The notes: generated from the sequence alone by a model not told the origin. A stretch of DNA of 64,000 nt from Harmonia axyridis (GCF_914767665.1 NC_059504.1:5520501-5584500); one strand, 5' to 3'. Positions 33,373 through 45,112 are shown, counted from the first letter of the stretch. Translations and numbers: made by a program.

Positions 33373-34318
33373 AAGGGTGTTTTTTTTCGAGGTATATAAC
33401 TTTAAGATGGCATTACTGTTCAAGATGGCGAGCGATTTAACAGCTGTCAAGTGATTTATTCTCAGTTTGGTTTGGCAATTCATCATGAATAGACTCACGC
33501 CTGAACAACACTTGCAAATAGTGCAATTTCATTTCGAAAATAATGGTTCTGTGCGGAATACGTATCGCGCACTATGTCCATTTTATTTTGTTTAGCGATG
33601 AAGCGCACTTCTGGTTGAATGGCTACGTCAACAAACAAAACTGCCGCATTTGGAGTGAAGGTAATCCTCAAGTGTATGTCGAAATACCATTACATCCAGA
33701 AAAACTGACTGTTTGGTGCGCTTTATGGGCTGGTGGAATCATTGGTCTGTACTTCTTCAAAAACGATGATGGTCAGAACGTTACAGTCAATGGTGATCGG
33801 TATAGAGCCATGATTACTAACTTTTTCATTCCTGAATTGAACAATCATGATGTCCAGGAGCTGTGGTTCCAACAAGACGGCGACGGCGCAACATGTCACA
33901 CAGCTCGTGCCACAATCGATTTATTGAAAGACACGTTTGGTGACCGCCTAATTTCACGTTTTGGACCTGTGAATTGGCCTCCAAGATCTTGTGATTTAAC
34001 ACCGCTAGACTACTTTCTGTGGGGCTATGTGAAGTCATTGGTCTATGCGGATAAGCCACAAACCCTTGACCATTTGGAAGACAACATTCGCCGTGTTATT
34101 GCCGATATACGGCCACAAATGTTGGAAAAAGTCATCGAAAATTGGACGTCCAGATTGGACTACATCCGAGCCAGCTGTGGCGGTCATATGCCAGAAATCA
34201 TATTTAAAATGTAATGCCACAAGATTATCTTGCGGATAAATAAAATTCATGTCAATCGAATAATCCATCGTTGTTTTATTGCAATTTAAAGTTCTATAGC
34301 TCTAAAAAAAACACCCTT
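33373..34318 (+). mobile_element. DD41D mariner-like element, internally deleted copy 4
   Basis: TA-flanked with AAGGGTGTTTTTTTTCGAGG ends. It has the same deletion junction as copy 1. Compared with other copies it carries a 6-bp duplication (GACGGCGACGGC) next to the second catalytic Asp, adding two residues (QQDGDGAT) and stretching the DD spacing. Confidence 0.9.
33543..34214 (+). pseudogene. DD41D transposase catalytic remnant (copy 4)
   Basis: 223 open codons from ATG through SDEAHFW, QQDGDGATCH and TPLDYF to the natural stop. The HTH is missing. The two-residue insertion at the active site would probably disturb catalysis. Confidence 0.85.
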
Positions 34319-34320
34319 TA

Positions 34321-34921
34321 GTTCTCAACTGATATTCCCATAGGGAGTGCATTCACATACATAGAACAAAATTTATTGGCATCTATGTACACAGAAATAG
34401 GCACAAAAGTAGGTATGTAACCTTCAATCTGATCGATATTTATTACGTGTTTCAAGTACCCAGAATCTGCTGTCTAGAAATTGTGGAAATAAATTATTAT
34501 AACTGTCTACGCTTCTATTTCAGTCTTGAAAAATGAAACTTCCTCTATCTGACAACCTGACGATTTCTCAATGGATCTCTTATCGACGGTGTTGAACCTG
34601 ACGTTGAATTATCGTAGCATATCGTGGAATCTTGTACGTTTGTTTTTGTTTTCGATTCTATTTGATTATCTGGAAATGTGTTCGTAGAGATATATCTTCG
34701 TTTTTATTTTTGTTACTACGATATGTTACAGTGGCGGCTTCTGATCTGTTTAAGAGGAAGAGGTAGGTAAAAGAAATAAAATTTGAAAGAATTTCTTCAA
34801 TTACTGATTGAACCCTGTGGTGGTATTCAACTTGTTGAAGTTGAACCAAAGGGTCGATTGTCCTTGGACCATAAAAATACCAATCATAATTTCGATTTTG
34901 GTAACCCTATCATCCTCATTC
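34321..34921. other. Intergenic, no feature recognised
   Basis: Spacer between a DD41D copy and a family B MITE, with nothing supportable. Confidence 0.45.
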
Positions 34922-35500
34922 CTCAGAGTACTAACAATAGATAGAGGAAGCATATGTTATTGTCAGTAAGCAAATTTTTTCCCCAACATGAACTGTCAAA
35001 TTTGACATGAACCGCGTAGAAATAAAAACATATCAGTAATACGATATTTTCCTCATTTCGCGAGTTTTTCTACTTCTTATGTCCCATAGTAAATTAACGT
35101 TCCATATTAACTCAAAATATATTTGAATAAATACCTAAACATATCAGAAATCCAGAAAAAAATCTTCAAGCGCGCCAAACGACGTGAAACAGCCGCTGAC
35201 ACTAGGAGAGCAAAAGTTGCTAAACCTTGGATTTCAGCAGGTAGATACAGAAAATAATAAATATTCTGTTTATTATAAATTCGAGAATTAGGAGAAATAT
35301 CGTATTCCAAATATTCAAATTTACATATTAAATTGGGAATCACTCAAATAAATATAATTCCTTCAATATAATATACATTCATAACGATATTGTAAAATTG
35401 TAGATTTGAAAATATATCACAATCCGACAACGTAATCTAACCATGTTGGGGACATGTAAAAATTGCGTATACTCCCTCTATCTATGTTTATTATTCTATG
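34922..35500 (+). mobile_element. TIR-MITE family B, complete copy
   Basis: Begins CTCAGAGTACTAACAATAG and ends CTATCTATGTTTATTATTC. The interior minus frame (35343-35107, 78 codons with LPAEIQGLATFALL) is open here too. Confidence 0.88.
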
Positions 35501-35684
35501 GAGCTGATAGATTCGTATATAGAACAAATTTATTCAACTGAAGAATACCTACTAGAGTGACTCAATAAAATGAGCCTTACATTTCGATTAAATACCAAAA
35601 ATCAGGAGAATGTAAACAAAAAGCCGCCATATTCAGGCTCAGAAACCAGCAGCCAATCAAAAACCATACCATTTGTGTGTCACT

Positions 35685-36720
35685 GTAGTATTCATTGAAT
35701 CAGGTTTCAATGATAAGTTGAAAACAGGAGCTGTCTTCGTAGATTTGTCCGCAGCTTACGACACTGTGTGGAAGGATGGTCTAATTGAAAAACTACATGA
35801 TCATTTGAACTGTGGAAAAATGATTCGTTTAATCGAAAACATGTTGTCTGATAGGAGACTTCGTGTTTTTGTTGATGATAAAAGTAGTAGTTTTAAAACA
35901 TTGAATAATGGTCTTCCGCAGGGATCGGTTTTGTCTCCCATACTTTTTAATTTATATTTGTGTGATATCCCAGTTACTTCATCTGAGAAATTCATTTATG
36001 CCGATGATATTGCTCTTTTGTTTCGTCATTCTGATTTTGGAATTATTGAAAATACTTTCAATGAAGATCTAAAAATGATGGAAAATTATTTTCTTGAGTG
36101 GCGCTTATGCCCTAATCCAAATAAAACAGAAGTCTCCTGTTTCCATTTGAATAATCAACAAAAACACAGAAAATTGAGAGTAACTTTCAATAATTCCATC
36201 TTGAACCATAATTTTGCCCCCAAATATCTTGGAGTTGAACTTGATTCTAGAACTGCTAGATTGAAATCACGCAAACCTTGAATCCAATGAAAGCGACAAG
36301 GAAATTTGGCGTTCGGGTTGGACTTCTTCTAACGTCTTCAACGAAAGGCTTATCGTTGATCCCTCAGAAAAAGTTCTAGGTTTCAATCTTCCTAGGAAAA
36401 TTTAGTGTATTTTAAATCGACTTAGAACTGGTCATGGTCGTTGTAATAGTACCCTCTTCAAATGGCATTCTATTGATAGCCCACTATGTGAGTGTGGTGT
36501 AGAAGAAACCATTGACCACTTGGTGAATAATTGTCCGATTTATAAATTTCATGGTAGTTTCCAAGCTATCCATTCAGTTTCAGATTCTTTTTTAGAACTT
36601 CAAATCGATATAATGAAAACTAATATTAAGTATCTACTCCTTTCTGCTTCTTTTTTTTGTTTTAGGATCCAATTGGAAATTATAGAGTCGTCAACCGAAA
36701 AGAGAGGATGAAGAAAATTT
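35685..36720 (+). pseudogene. Non-LTR retrotransposon reverse transcriptase fragment
   Basis: One frame to 36281 reads GAVFVDLSAAYDTVWKDGL, LPQGSVLSPILFNLYL and FIYADDIALL, which are RT motifs including the YADD active site. After 36281 the frame changes and the C-terminal zinc-knuckle-like region follows (RTGHGRCNSTLFKW, CECGVEETIDHLVNNC). The 5' end is missing and an internal deletion or shift lies near 36280-36400. A Jockey-superfamily LINE is likely; the clade is not certain. Confidence 0.88.
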
Positions 36721-37900
36721 TTATTTGGTTGAAGAGGAAGTCCTTCAATATAAATTATGTCAGCTTATTCTGTAAACGTTTACACAAACCAGTCACTACA
36801 CCGATACGGGGAGACAAAGTTTTTGCTGAGGTTTTTATCTGTTCTCTTGTATCATACGTTGAAATGTATGATGCCCCGTTACATTTCCTCTGCTAATACT
36901 GAGATTCATCGACACATATGCTTGATTGTTTGAAATTAATAATTTGTATTGCTCTTTCTCAAAAGAATATACATATATTAAGTCACTATTACGACACATC
37001 GATCAGAAAATAAGTAGGCGAAATCTAGCAGCCTTATGATCTTGGCCTATTATTTCCAGCAGTCCAAAACCTAAATATCTCATTTTCACGTGACTACGCA
37101 CCAGATAAGATCGGAAACACATCGGTTTCAGCATTACGAAAGTGGTGGGGACAATTTTGCAACAAATGTCGAAACCTGAATGCGAAAATCCCGATCTGAC
37201 CAAGGCAGATATTGTGCAATGTCAAAGATATCGACATTTTCTGGCGCTGCGTGGACCGTCTAACACACGCAGGAAATGACAGGGAGTCACACTAAAATAG
37301 CGGAAACGATCCATGGAGGTTTCCCTTCAACATTTCTGTCTGTCGATTGCTTCTATTTCGGTAGCCCGAATACCACGTTGTGCGCGACCTGCCCCTTTTT
37401 TTTTGTTGGCTCTGATAAACAAAATAAAAATTTTGAAGGCTGTCATCTCCAGCTTGTCACGCTCCAGAAATAAACTTGCCGAAAGGAGTGACTTTTGTTT
37501 TTGGTCCTTATCAATGAGATTCATTTCGTTACGATGTTTTTGTAGTTTTCGAATTTTGGTTCGGAAAGGGTCTCGAACGATAATGCCGTAAACACTATAA
37601 CTCTCGAACAAAACAGTTAAAAACTTTAAATTTTTAGGCTAGACTAGGATCTTAAAAGCAGCTTTTTTCCTGTTAATTTCTTATCTGCAGATTCAATCGA
37701 GATGAAACCTTTCAAGCTTTGTGCAAAATTTCTTGTTGATACCTTGAGCAATACACCAAATTTCAATGAAATCGGAGAAGAATTGTAGAAGTTCAGGCTG
37801 TAACAAGGATTTGCGGACACACAGACCGACAAACAGACAGGCCATCTTTTTCAACCCCCCTTCTATCTTGGGCAACTCGGAATGAAAAATTATATTTATC
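36721..37900. other. Intergenic; remnant with ACAGACCGACAAACAGACAG tail
   Basis: The 37640-37870 part ends in a motif common beside dispersed insect repeats. Overlapping frames on both strands at 37313-37611 are not assignable. Confidence 0.4.
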
Positions 37901-38266
37901 GAATATTTCCCTCTTGTCAAAAATTCTATGTATATGGAGAACAATTATCGAAAATTACAGCGAATATTTCCCTCCTGTCAAAAATTCCATGTATCTGGAG
38001 AACAATTATCGAAAATTACAGCAAATATTTCCCTTCTGTCAAAAATTCTATTTATATGGAGAACAATTATCGAAAATTACAGCGAATATTTCCCTCCTGT
38101 CAAAAATTCCATGTATCTGGAGAACAATTATCGAAAATTACAGCAAATATTTCCCTCCTGTCAAAAATTCTATTTATATGGAGAACAATTATCGAAAATT
38201 ACAGCGAATATTTCCCTCCTGTCAAAAATTATATGTATCTGGAGAACAACTATCGAAAATTACAGC
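37901..38266 (+). repeat. 61-bp tandem array, six copies
   Basis: Six units (37901, 37962, 38023, 38084, 38145, 38206) contain AATATTTCCCTCCTGTCAAA and GGAGAACAATTATCGAAAAT. Units alternate between two types (TATATGGAG versus TATCTGGAG), giving a 122-bp higher-order period. Because 61 is not a multiple of three and units lack stops, all three plus frames stay open across the array; none is a gene. Confidence 0.95.
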
Positions 38267-38424
38267 GATAATTGCATTGTAGGAAGCGAAACTGCACTGC
38301 GATAATAGTTCTGTTCATAGATGCTTAGTTTCTATGCATCTTACACAGTTCGAATCTATGGCAATTCCATTCTAAATGAGTTTGACAAGTAATGTAACAA
38401 TTTATTCGGGAAATATTCCCCCGA
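38267..38424. other. Spacer between array and fold-back
   Basis: Nothing recognised. Confidence 0.4.
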
Positions 38425-38640
38425 ATTACACTCGTGCATCAAAACGACCGGATAATTTCGCATTCCAGCGTGTTTTCTTTGAAAAACTGCATTCGGTCAT
38501 TTTCATTTTTGGAGAAAGAGCCCTTCACCTTCGGTGTCGCGCTCTTTCTCCAAAAATGAAAATGAACTCATACAGTTTTTAAGACAACACGCTGTCATGC
38601 AAAATTATCGGTAATTTTGATGCACTTGTGCAATTACTTA
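38425..38640. repeat. Fold-back hairpin upstream of the Crypton
   Basis: Perfect 24-bp inner arms (38498-38521 and 38541-38564, starting CATTTTCATTTTTGGAG) with a 19-base loop. They lie within longer imperfect arms carrying GTGCATCAAAA, GATAATTT and AGCGTGTT. Confidence 0.85.
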
Positions 38641-38700
38641 CGACAACACGCTGTCATGCAAAATTATCGGTAATTTTGATGCACTTGTGCAATTACTTAC
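38583..38700 (+). repeat. Perfect 59-bp tandem duplication
   Basis: 38583-38641 and 38642-38700 are identical (start GACAACACGCTGTCATGC). The first unit overlaps the right arm of the fold-back. Identity implies a recent duplication or an assembly artefact. Confidence 0.93.
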
Positions 38701-38968
38701 GACTATTTCCCTCGTCGTAATTTGCACCAATCAGAAACGCGCAATTTTGAATTACAAATGGTTTCTAGGTGGAAAAACTGTTTGGCAGGACCTGTCAGCA
38801 GTTTATTCGCGTTTACCCGCGGCAAAACTTGACAGTTGTTGTCACCAAAAATTACAATACCTTTGAAAACAAACGTAATTAAAATCTCCAAGGACACCAG
38901 AAAACGACGCTCAACAATTTTTTCTGATTTTATTGTCAAGTGCTAGTTAGTCAGCTTATATCGTGAAA

Positions 38969-40168
38969 ATGAGTCGCTTTGGAAGCGATTTTTTGTCTAA
39001 TATTGATCTGGCGATTGAGAAAAGTATACCGTAAAATACCCTCAGAACTCGTACTTCAATATGGAAATATGACATTCTGCAAAGCAAAGAACTATGAGCT
39101 TATGGAAAACACAACTTTAGAACAACTAAACCTAATTCTGAAAGATTGGGCGTGGAATATGAAGAAGGAAAACGGTGAAAATTACAAAGAACTAGTTGTG
39201 AAGACAATGTGGAACACCGTTGCAAAAAAATGCAAGAAATGTATTTTGTGAAGTGGAAAATAATTTTTGATCCATTTAAAGACATTATCTTTAAGTCTAG
39301 TAGGGAAGCTCGTAATGCGAAAAGAAGGAATTTGCAGACGTGTGCAAATAAAAGGAAGTGCAGCTCTGCTTCATTGAAATTGAATGAGTATTATGCAATG
39401 GTTTCATTATGGGATGAAAACACTCCAGCAGGACTCCAACGGAAATTTTACCATATCGCTTCAGTGGAACTTGCCTGGAGAGGTGGAGAAGCAGTAAACT
39501 GCAAAGTTCATTATTTTAAAGAGGAAGTGGATAATTTTGGGATAGAAACAGGTAGAATACACATTTTTTTAAATAACTGATTTTCAAAAATCCAACTTTT
39601 TAGGAAGAGTAGAATATAATCCTCTCTTCAATAAAACGGCACAGGGTGGAGAAAAAAAATGGCCGAAAGTAAATGGCTGGTCCCTAACACGAAGAACCCA
39701 ACCTTTTGTCCAGTCCGCCTATTTAAAATTCTGATGGTTAAACGTTCATCTAGAATAACAACTGATAGATTATTCTTAACGATTAACCCATCATGGAACA
39801 AAGAACTTTCAAGTGGATGGTACAAAAACACTCCAGTGGGAAAAAATGAACTTTCGAAATGGACTAAAGAAGCGGCAGAGAAGGCAGGATTGAATACAAA
39901 AGGAATAAAAATAACAAACCACTCTATGCGGTCGACAGCAGTCAGTAACTTAGATAAAGCAGGAGTAGGTGAACAACAATTAATTAAAATTACTGGCCAC
40001 AGTTCAGCCAACTCAATTGAACCTTATCTGCAAATGGATAATGAGCACTACTCCAACATCATAAACACCCTTAGAAGTGACGCCTCAGAACCTCCAGCTA
40101 AAAAGCAGAAAACAGAAGATCCTGCAGTCACTCCTCCCGCTTCTCACTCAACAGATTACCTACATTAA
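38969..40168 (+). pseudogene. Crypton-type tyrosine recombinase gene (DUF3504-like), with intron
   Basis: Tyrosine recombinases of Crypton transposons cut and rejoin DNA through a Tyr nucleophile. Order: ATG at 38969 (MSRFGSDFLSNIDLAIEKSI), a TAA at 39032, a shifted segment (NYELMENTTLEQLN, ILKDWAWNM), FVKWKIIFDPFKD, LQRKFYHIASVELAWRGGEA (box I Arg), then in the last part ITNHSMRSTAVSNL (HxxR), ITGHSS (His) and IEPYLQ (candidate Tyr). A 52-bp GT-AG intron fits at 39552-39603. Shifts occur near 39060, in an A-run at 39229 and in an A-run at 39652. The two A-run shifts each look one A short. About 400 residues in total. Confidence 0.85.
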
Positions 40169-40404
40169 TGATGTACCTACACCCCACATATTCAATGAAT
40201 CAACCAAAGTTTCAAACAATACCCCTACCGTGTACCAAAATTGCAATTTATATTTTAATTGTACCATAAATAATTAAATTTGTAGTATTTTGGATGAAAT
40301 AAAATTGAGTATCTGTTTTTCAGTTTTCAAATTAATACCTATACATAGGTAATGCATGCAGAATAATCTGTTACTCAGGAAATAGTCTTGTCAAATACCA
40401 TTCG
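40169..40404. other. Crypton 3' flank
   Basis: Contains AATAAAATTGAG near 40299, a possible poly(A) signal for the Crypton gene. No other feature. Confidence 0.4.
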
Positions 40405-40601
40405 GGCATCTAATTTTTCCTGTGGAAAAAATCGGAAAAACACATTGCAAAGTAATATTTTTTGACAAAAAGCATTCGTGCAGGTGCAAAAATCCTCGTC
40501 TTCGACTCGGATTTTTGTTGCCACCAGCACTCATGCTTCTTGTCAAAATATTACTTAGCAACGTGTTTTTTCGATTCTTTTCGGAAAAATTAGATGCCCT
40601 T
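40405..40601. repeat. Fold-back hairpin downstream of the Crypton
   Basis: Imperfect arms of about 90 bp: GGGCATCTAATTTTTCC at the left is matched inverted at the right (GGAAAAATTAGATGCCC). AAGTAATATTTT and AGCAT words also pair around a centre near 40500. Confidence 0.85.
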
Positions 40602-40995
40602 ATGATATTACTTACGATAATCGATTATCAGCCACATGAAATCAGTTCTATATTGTGTAGACGAAAACAGCTCTATCGAAATTAAACTCACTTTTGATTC
40701 TAGAAAAAAACTTCATTCAGAAAAAGCTTTTTTTCATTTTCCGACCATCTGTTCACTTATTGGTAATCCACAATCGAAAATTTACGTAAGAATCTGTCAT
40801 CTGTTTATTAGGATGCAGTTGAAAGACTCAAATTCATTTTTCAATCATCGCGCAGGTGGTTGTTTACGCGAATTAGTTGAAATTTTTCGATCTTAGAAGA
40901 CTGTGCTTTTCGTGTTTTGAACAAATTGCGCATTTCGGCCATTTTAAGTTGAGCGATAAATGTAAGTGTCAAGTTGAGGAGGATTTTTGAACATT
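40602..40995. other. Intergenic, no feature recognised
   Basis: AT-rich, with no supportable gene. Confidence 0.4.
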
Positions 40996-40999
40996 CATG

Positions 41000-42190
41000 T
41001 AAGTTTTATTGAATCTGAAATCGTGAAATGATGCGTCTTCACATATTTTTCAGTTATTCTTCCCTCGTATATTCTTCACATATCGTAGTTGATAGAAAAC
41101 TATACCGAAATGGATAGGTAATGAAAATAATACCTTGTATAATTGTGAATTTTGGTGAGCCGTACTTTGATAATCATTCAAAGGTATGTATACATTCTAA
41201 GATTTGGAAATTTTACTCGAATAATTTACATGACGTCAATAAAAAAATTCAAATATAATTTATCTAAATGTTCGAATCGTTTCAAATCATAATTTGATTC
41301 AGGTGGTTGTTGGAAAATTTCATATCTGTGCGCATCCTGAAAGGATGGCATTCTATGTTACTAACTGCATGATTCCTTTCTTTTCTGGCAAATTGATATG
41401 ACGATTTTTATTCATCTGTAACGAAATAAGTAATTCTTGATGAAAAAGTGAACCTGGTATTGAATGATCAAGTATCGAAAATATTGTTTTCAATTATTTA
41501 TTATTTTCAGAAGTACCTAATAACTTATGCATTATGTTGGAACAAAAGCTTTCAATTTTCACTGATAGCTATTCTTCCTTTTTGACAGAGTATGAAAAAC
41601 AAGGAAAGGATGGGTTGGAAATAATAAAAATAAGAAACTTATTATGAATTGGATAACTTCCTGCATGGGAGGTACAATTTGAATTAATGGAATATTTTGT
41701 CATTGCCAGTGTTTCTCTAGAACAAAAATGTAAGGTTTATTGATTCTAAACTCGTATAATAATGAGTATTTACTCTATTTTTCGGTCACTTTTTCCTCTT
41801 ATTCTTTACATATTGCATAGTTGATTGGAAACTCCTCGAAATTCAGAATATAGGTAATTGTAAATTTTGGTGAGCCGTACTTTGATGATCATTTAAAAGT
41901 ATACATTCTGAGATTACGAAATTTCACTCAAATTTTCCAGTATTTATTTCACGTCAATATGAAAATTGATATAGAATTTATCTAAATGTTCGAATCTATT
42001 CAAGCACAAATTTGACTCAGGTGGTTGTTGGAAAATTTTATATCTGTGCCCATCTTGACAACATTCTATGTTGATAACTGCATGACAAATATTAACGTCG
42101 GTCTTTCATTTCTGGCAAAATGATTTGAACATTTTTATTCGTAACTAACAGAATTCATATTTCTTGATGAACAGGTATGCCTGAATAATT
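41000..42190 (+). repeat. Diverged duplicate pair of about 470 bp
   Basis: Segments 41000-41470 and 41700-42185 share GGTGAGCCGTACTTTGAT, ATTTATCTAAATGTTCGAAT and TTTGA[TC]TCAGGTGGTTGTTGGAAA in the same order. Indels and substitutions show an old direct duplication. No coding capacity. Confidence 0.82.
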
Positions 42191-42224
42191 CAATATCGGA
42201 AAGATTTTATAAATATAAAAAATC

Positions 42225-42748
42225 GGCTAATTGGGGATCATTTATCCTAATACTGCTTACCGTATGTTCGTAAACCTCCCACTTCATGAAACTATTGAAC
42301 TCGAAATTTGAAAAAAAAACCGTAAAAATTGAATTTTTACACAATAATCGTTATATCTTCTAAAATATTGGTTACAGCCCCATCAAATAAAAGCGTTTTT
42401 TATAGATCGAGCTGTGATCTAATACATATTGAGGTCTCAAGTCCGTATCTCGCCGTAAAAAGAATTGGAATATTATCAAAAATTTTTTTTTGAAAATTTC
42501 AGTTTACACCCAATAATTTCTGAAATGATTGACTAAACGCAGAACTGTAAGCATTTTCGTCATCTTCGTTAATGACTCAATTGATATGATGGTATAAAAT
42601 TCCCATGTGGGAACTTTAAAAAAAATTTTTTTTTCAAGGGTTAGGTATGGAAAATTTGGGCAAATTTTTCTTTCAAAAAATTTTCAGGTGAGTGCGAAAT
42701 TCGGGTAATTGTGGATTATTTATCCTTACACCGCTCGCCGATTGTTCG
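42225..42748 (+). repeat. 480-bp repeat family, unit 1
   Basis: Shares CCGTAAAAATTGAA, GATCGAGCTGTGATCTAA and AAGGGTTAGGTATGGAAAAT with units 2 and 3 at 44.1-45.0 kb, and lacks part of the middle. Confidence 0.85.
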
Positions 42749-44097
42749 AATGAAAATTATTTTCTTCATTTCCAAATTGATTTTGAATTACTAAGAAACG
42801 TTAAAGTGAGTTGCTTAATCTGAAAATGATATCAACAGCAGTGTCGCTTTCGATTTGATTGCTTGAGAAGTAAAATGATTTCTGCATTATGTTTTCATCG
42901 TAGTAATCAGCATTTATGAGATCTTTGATCTCATGATGACATTTTTTCCAAATAGTATTATAATTATGGGAACCCCTATTCATAACTTTATTTGTACATA
43001 GTTGTATTACGCGCAATACAATATGAGGGTCAACGCAGAATACTACTCTCCAAGGGAAAAAGAAATCTTATTGTATTTCTTCAGAATTTCACAGTCGTCA
43101 ATGCAGACATCCGTCGATCAGGAAGGAGGTCATTGGCGTGCGTGGAAATCCCTATTGTATTGTTCCAGGCAATATTTTTCTTGAGCACCTACTCGAATAA
43201 ATTTATATTAGAAATTTCTATCGTGCATGACAATGAACATATAATTTAGAACTGTTTTTTTCATTATTTTGAATGAAATGGAATGTTCTACATTGAAAAA
43301 ATCTATAAAAAAAATCACGAAAAATGAGAAATTTTATTTGATACAGTTTTGGAAATGATGAACATAAAATCACCAATCTGGTAGTTACACAATGAACATG
43401 AATCTAAAAAAAGTATGCAATGTTTTTTTTTACTTTCATAACTTCTAAACTCAGCTTATAGTTGTATTTTCCGCTAAAAATAACATATACATTAAAATCA
43501 AACGTTTTTTATTTTGTTACATAATTCTTCATATTTTTAATGTTTCACAAGATTCATTATTTGAATTTATGGAAATTAAATTGTAATTTGAAACAATGGG
43601 GATATGAAATTTATCTGCCACGCCGCTGAGGTGGTAATTATATAAAAATAAACCAACTCTCATGGTGATACCAATAACAATAAAGAGTTAAAGAGATTTT
43701 GTCGACAAAGGGGTCAAAGTGTAGTGTGGGAAATTTTAGAACAAAGGCAATCAATTTGAATATTGTTTGTAATTTTCTTGGTGTTTTCTACAAATACGGT
43801 AAGATCGGGAGGAAGAGATAGTGGACTAGATTAGTGACCTTGTTTTTGAAAAATTCATAGGAGACTTGGAAAACTCTTTCCCAATTTTTCTTACGAAACA
43901 ACATCAAAGCTATTGAAGTTATGAAAATGAGGTTACGATTTGAATACTTCATTGTTTTTATGGTGACGGAAATATTGGCTAATTTTATTCGATATTTTTT
44001 TGAATAATCTATGGTCCTGGTTTTCGTATAATAAATTATAAATTTTTACAGCTTCCAATGCAACTTCATACACGTACAACCAATAGGAAAAGAACTC
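42749..44097. other. Spacer between repeat units, no gene recognised
   Basis: AT-rich; small overlapping frames at 42992-43249 have no motif I know. Confidence 0.4.
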
Positions 44098-45112
44098 ACA
44101 GTTTATGAAAATTTGAACTTGAAGCTTGGAAAAAACCGTAAAAATTGAATTTTTACACAATAATCGTTAAATCTTCTAAAATATTGGTCACAGCCCCATC
44201 AAATACAAGCATTTTTTATAGATCGAGCTGTGATCTAATACATATTGAGGTTTCAAATGCGTATTTCGCCGCAAAAATAATTGGCAGCCTCGAGAATATT
44301 ATCAAAAATTTTTTTGAAAATTTCAGTTTACATCCTATAATTTTTGAAATGATGGACTGAACGCTGGACTGCAAGCATTTTTGTCATCTACGTTAACGAC
44401 TCAATTGATATGATGCTATAAAATTCCCTTGTGGGAACTTTAAAAAAAAAAAAAATTTTTCAAGGGTTAGGTATGAAAAATTTGATGCAAATTTTTTGTA
44501 TAAAAAATTTTCAGGTGAGTGCGGAATTCGGCTTATTGGGGATCATTTATCCTAAAATCGCTTACTGATTGCTCGTAGATCTCCCAGTTCATGAAAATTT
44601 TGAACTCGAAATTTGAATAAAAAACCGTAAAAATTGAATCTCTACTCAATAATCGTAATATCTTCTGAAATATTGGTCACAGCACTATCAAATATAAGCG
44701 TTTCTTATAGATCGAACTGTGATCTAAAACATATTGAGGTTTTAAGTCCGTATCTCGCCGCAAAAAGAATTGGCAGCCTCGAGAATATTATCAAAAATTG
44801 TTTTGAAAATTTCAGTTTACACCCTATAATTTTTGAAATGAAGGACTAAACGCTGAACTGCAAGTATTTTCGTCATCTACGTTAACGACTCGATTGATAT
44901 GAAGGTATAAAATTCCCATGTGTGAACTTTAAGAAAAAATTTTTTTTCTAGGGTTAGGTATGGAAAATTTGAGGCAAATTTTTCGTATAAAAAATTTTCA
45001 GGTGTGTGCGGAATTCGGCCCCGATTGGTCGTAGACCCTCCAGTTTATGAAAATTTGAACTCGAAATTTGGAAAAAAAAACCGTAAAAATTGAATCTCCA
45101 CACAAAAATTAT
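44098..45112 (+). repeat. 480-bp repeat family, units 2 and 3 plus a partial unit
   Basis: The anchor CCGTAAAAATTGAA occurs at 44136, 44625 and 45081 (spacings 489 and 456). The first two are followed by the same block (CTCGAGAATATTATCAAAAA, TAACGACTC, AGGGTTAGGTATG); the third stops soon after. A frame of about 70 codons without ATG is open in both full units and mostly in unit 1. Confidence 0.88.

Noticed and set aside
37901..38266. CRISPR-like regular array
   Set aside because: Units are contiguous with no unique spacers, and the DNA is eukaryotic.
37882..38305. Three overlapping open frames of 122-129 codons on the plus strand
   Set aside because: They are the 61-bp tandem array read in all three frames; the repeat period explains their openness.
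39226..39240. Programmed -1 frameshift at the A-run in the Crypton
   Set aside because: A A-AAA-AAA slip would restore the frame, but a similar one-A shortfall at 39652 makes a simple indel or read error more likely.
44145..44849. Two 71-codon frames counted as proteins
   Set aside because: They begin at TTG, lie in repeat units and have no ATG; kept only as a repeat observation.
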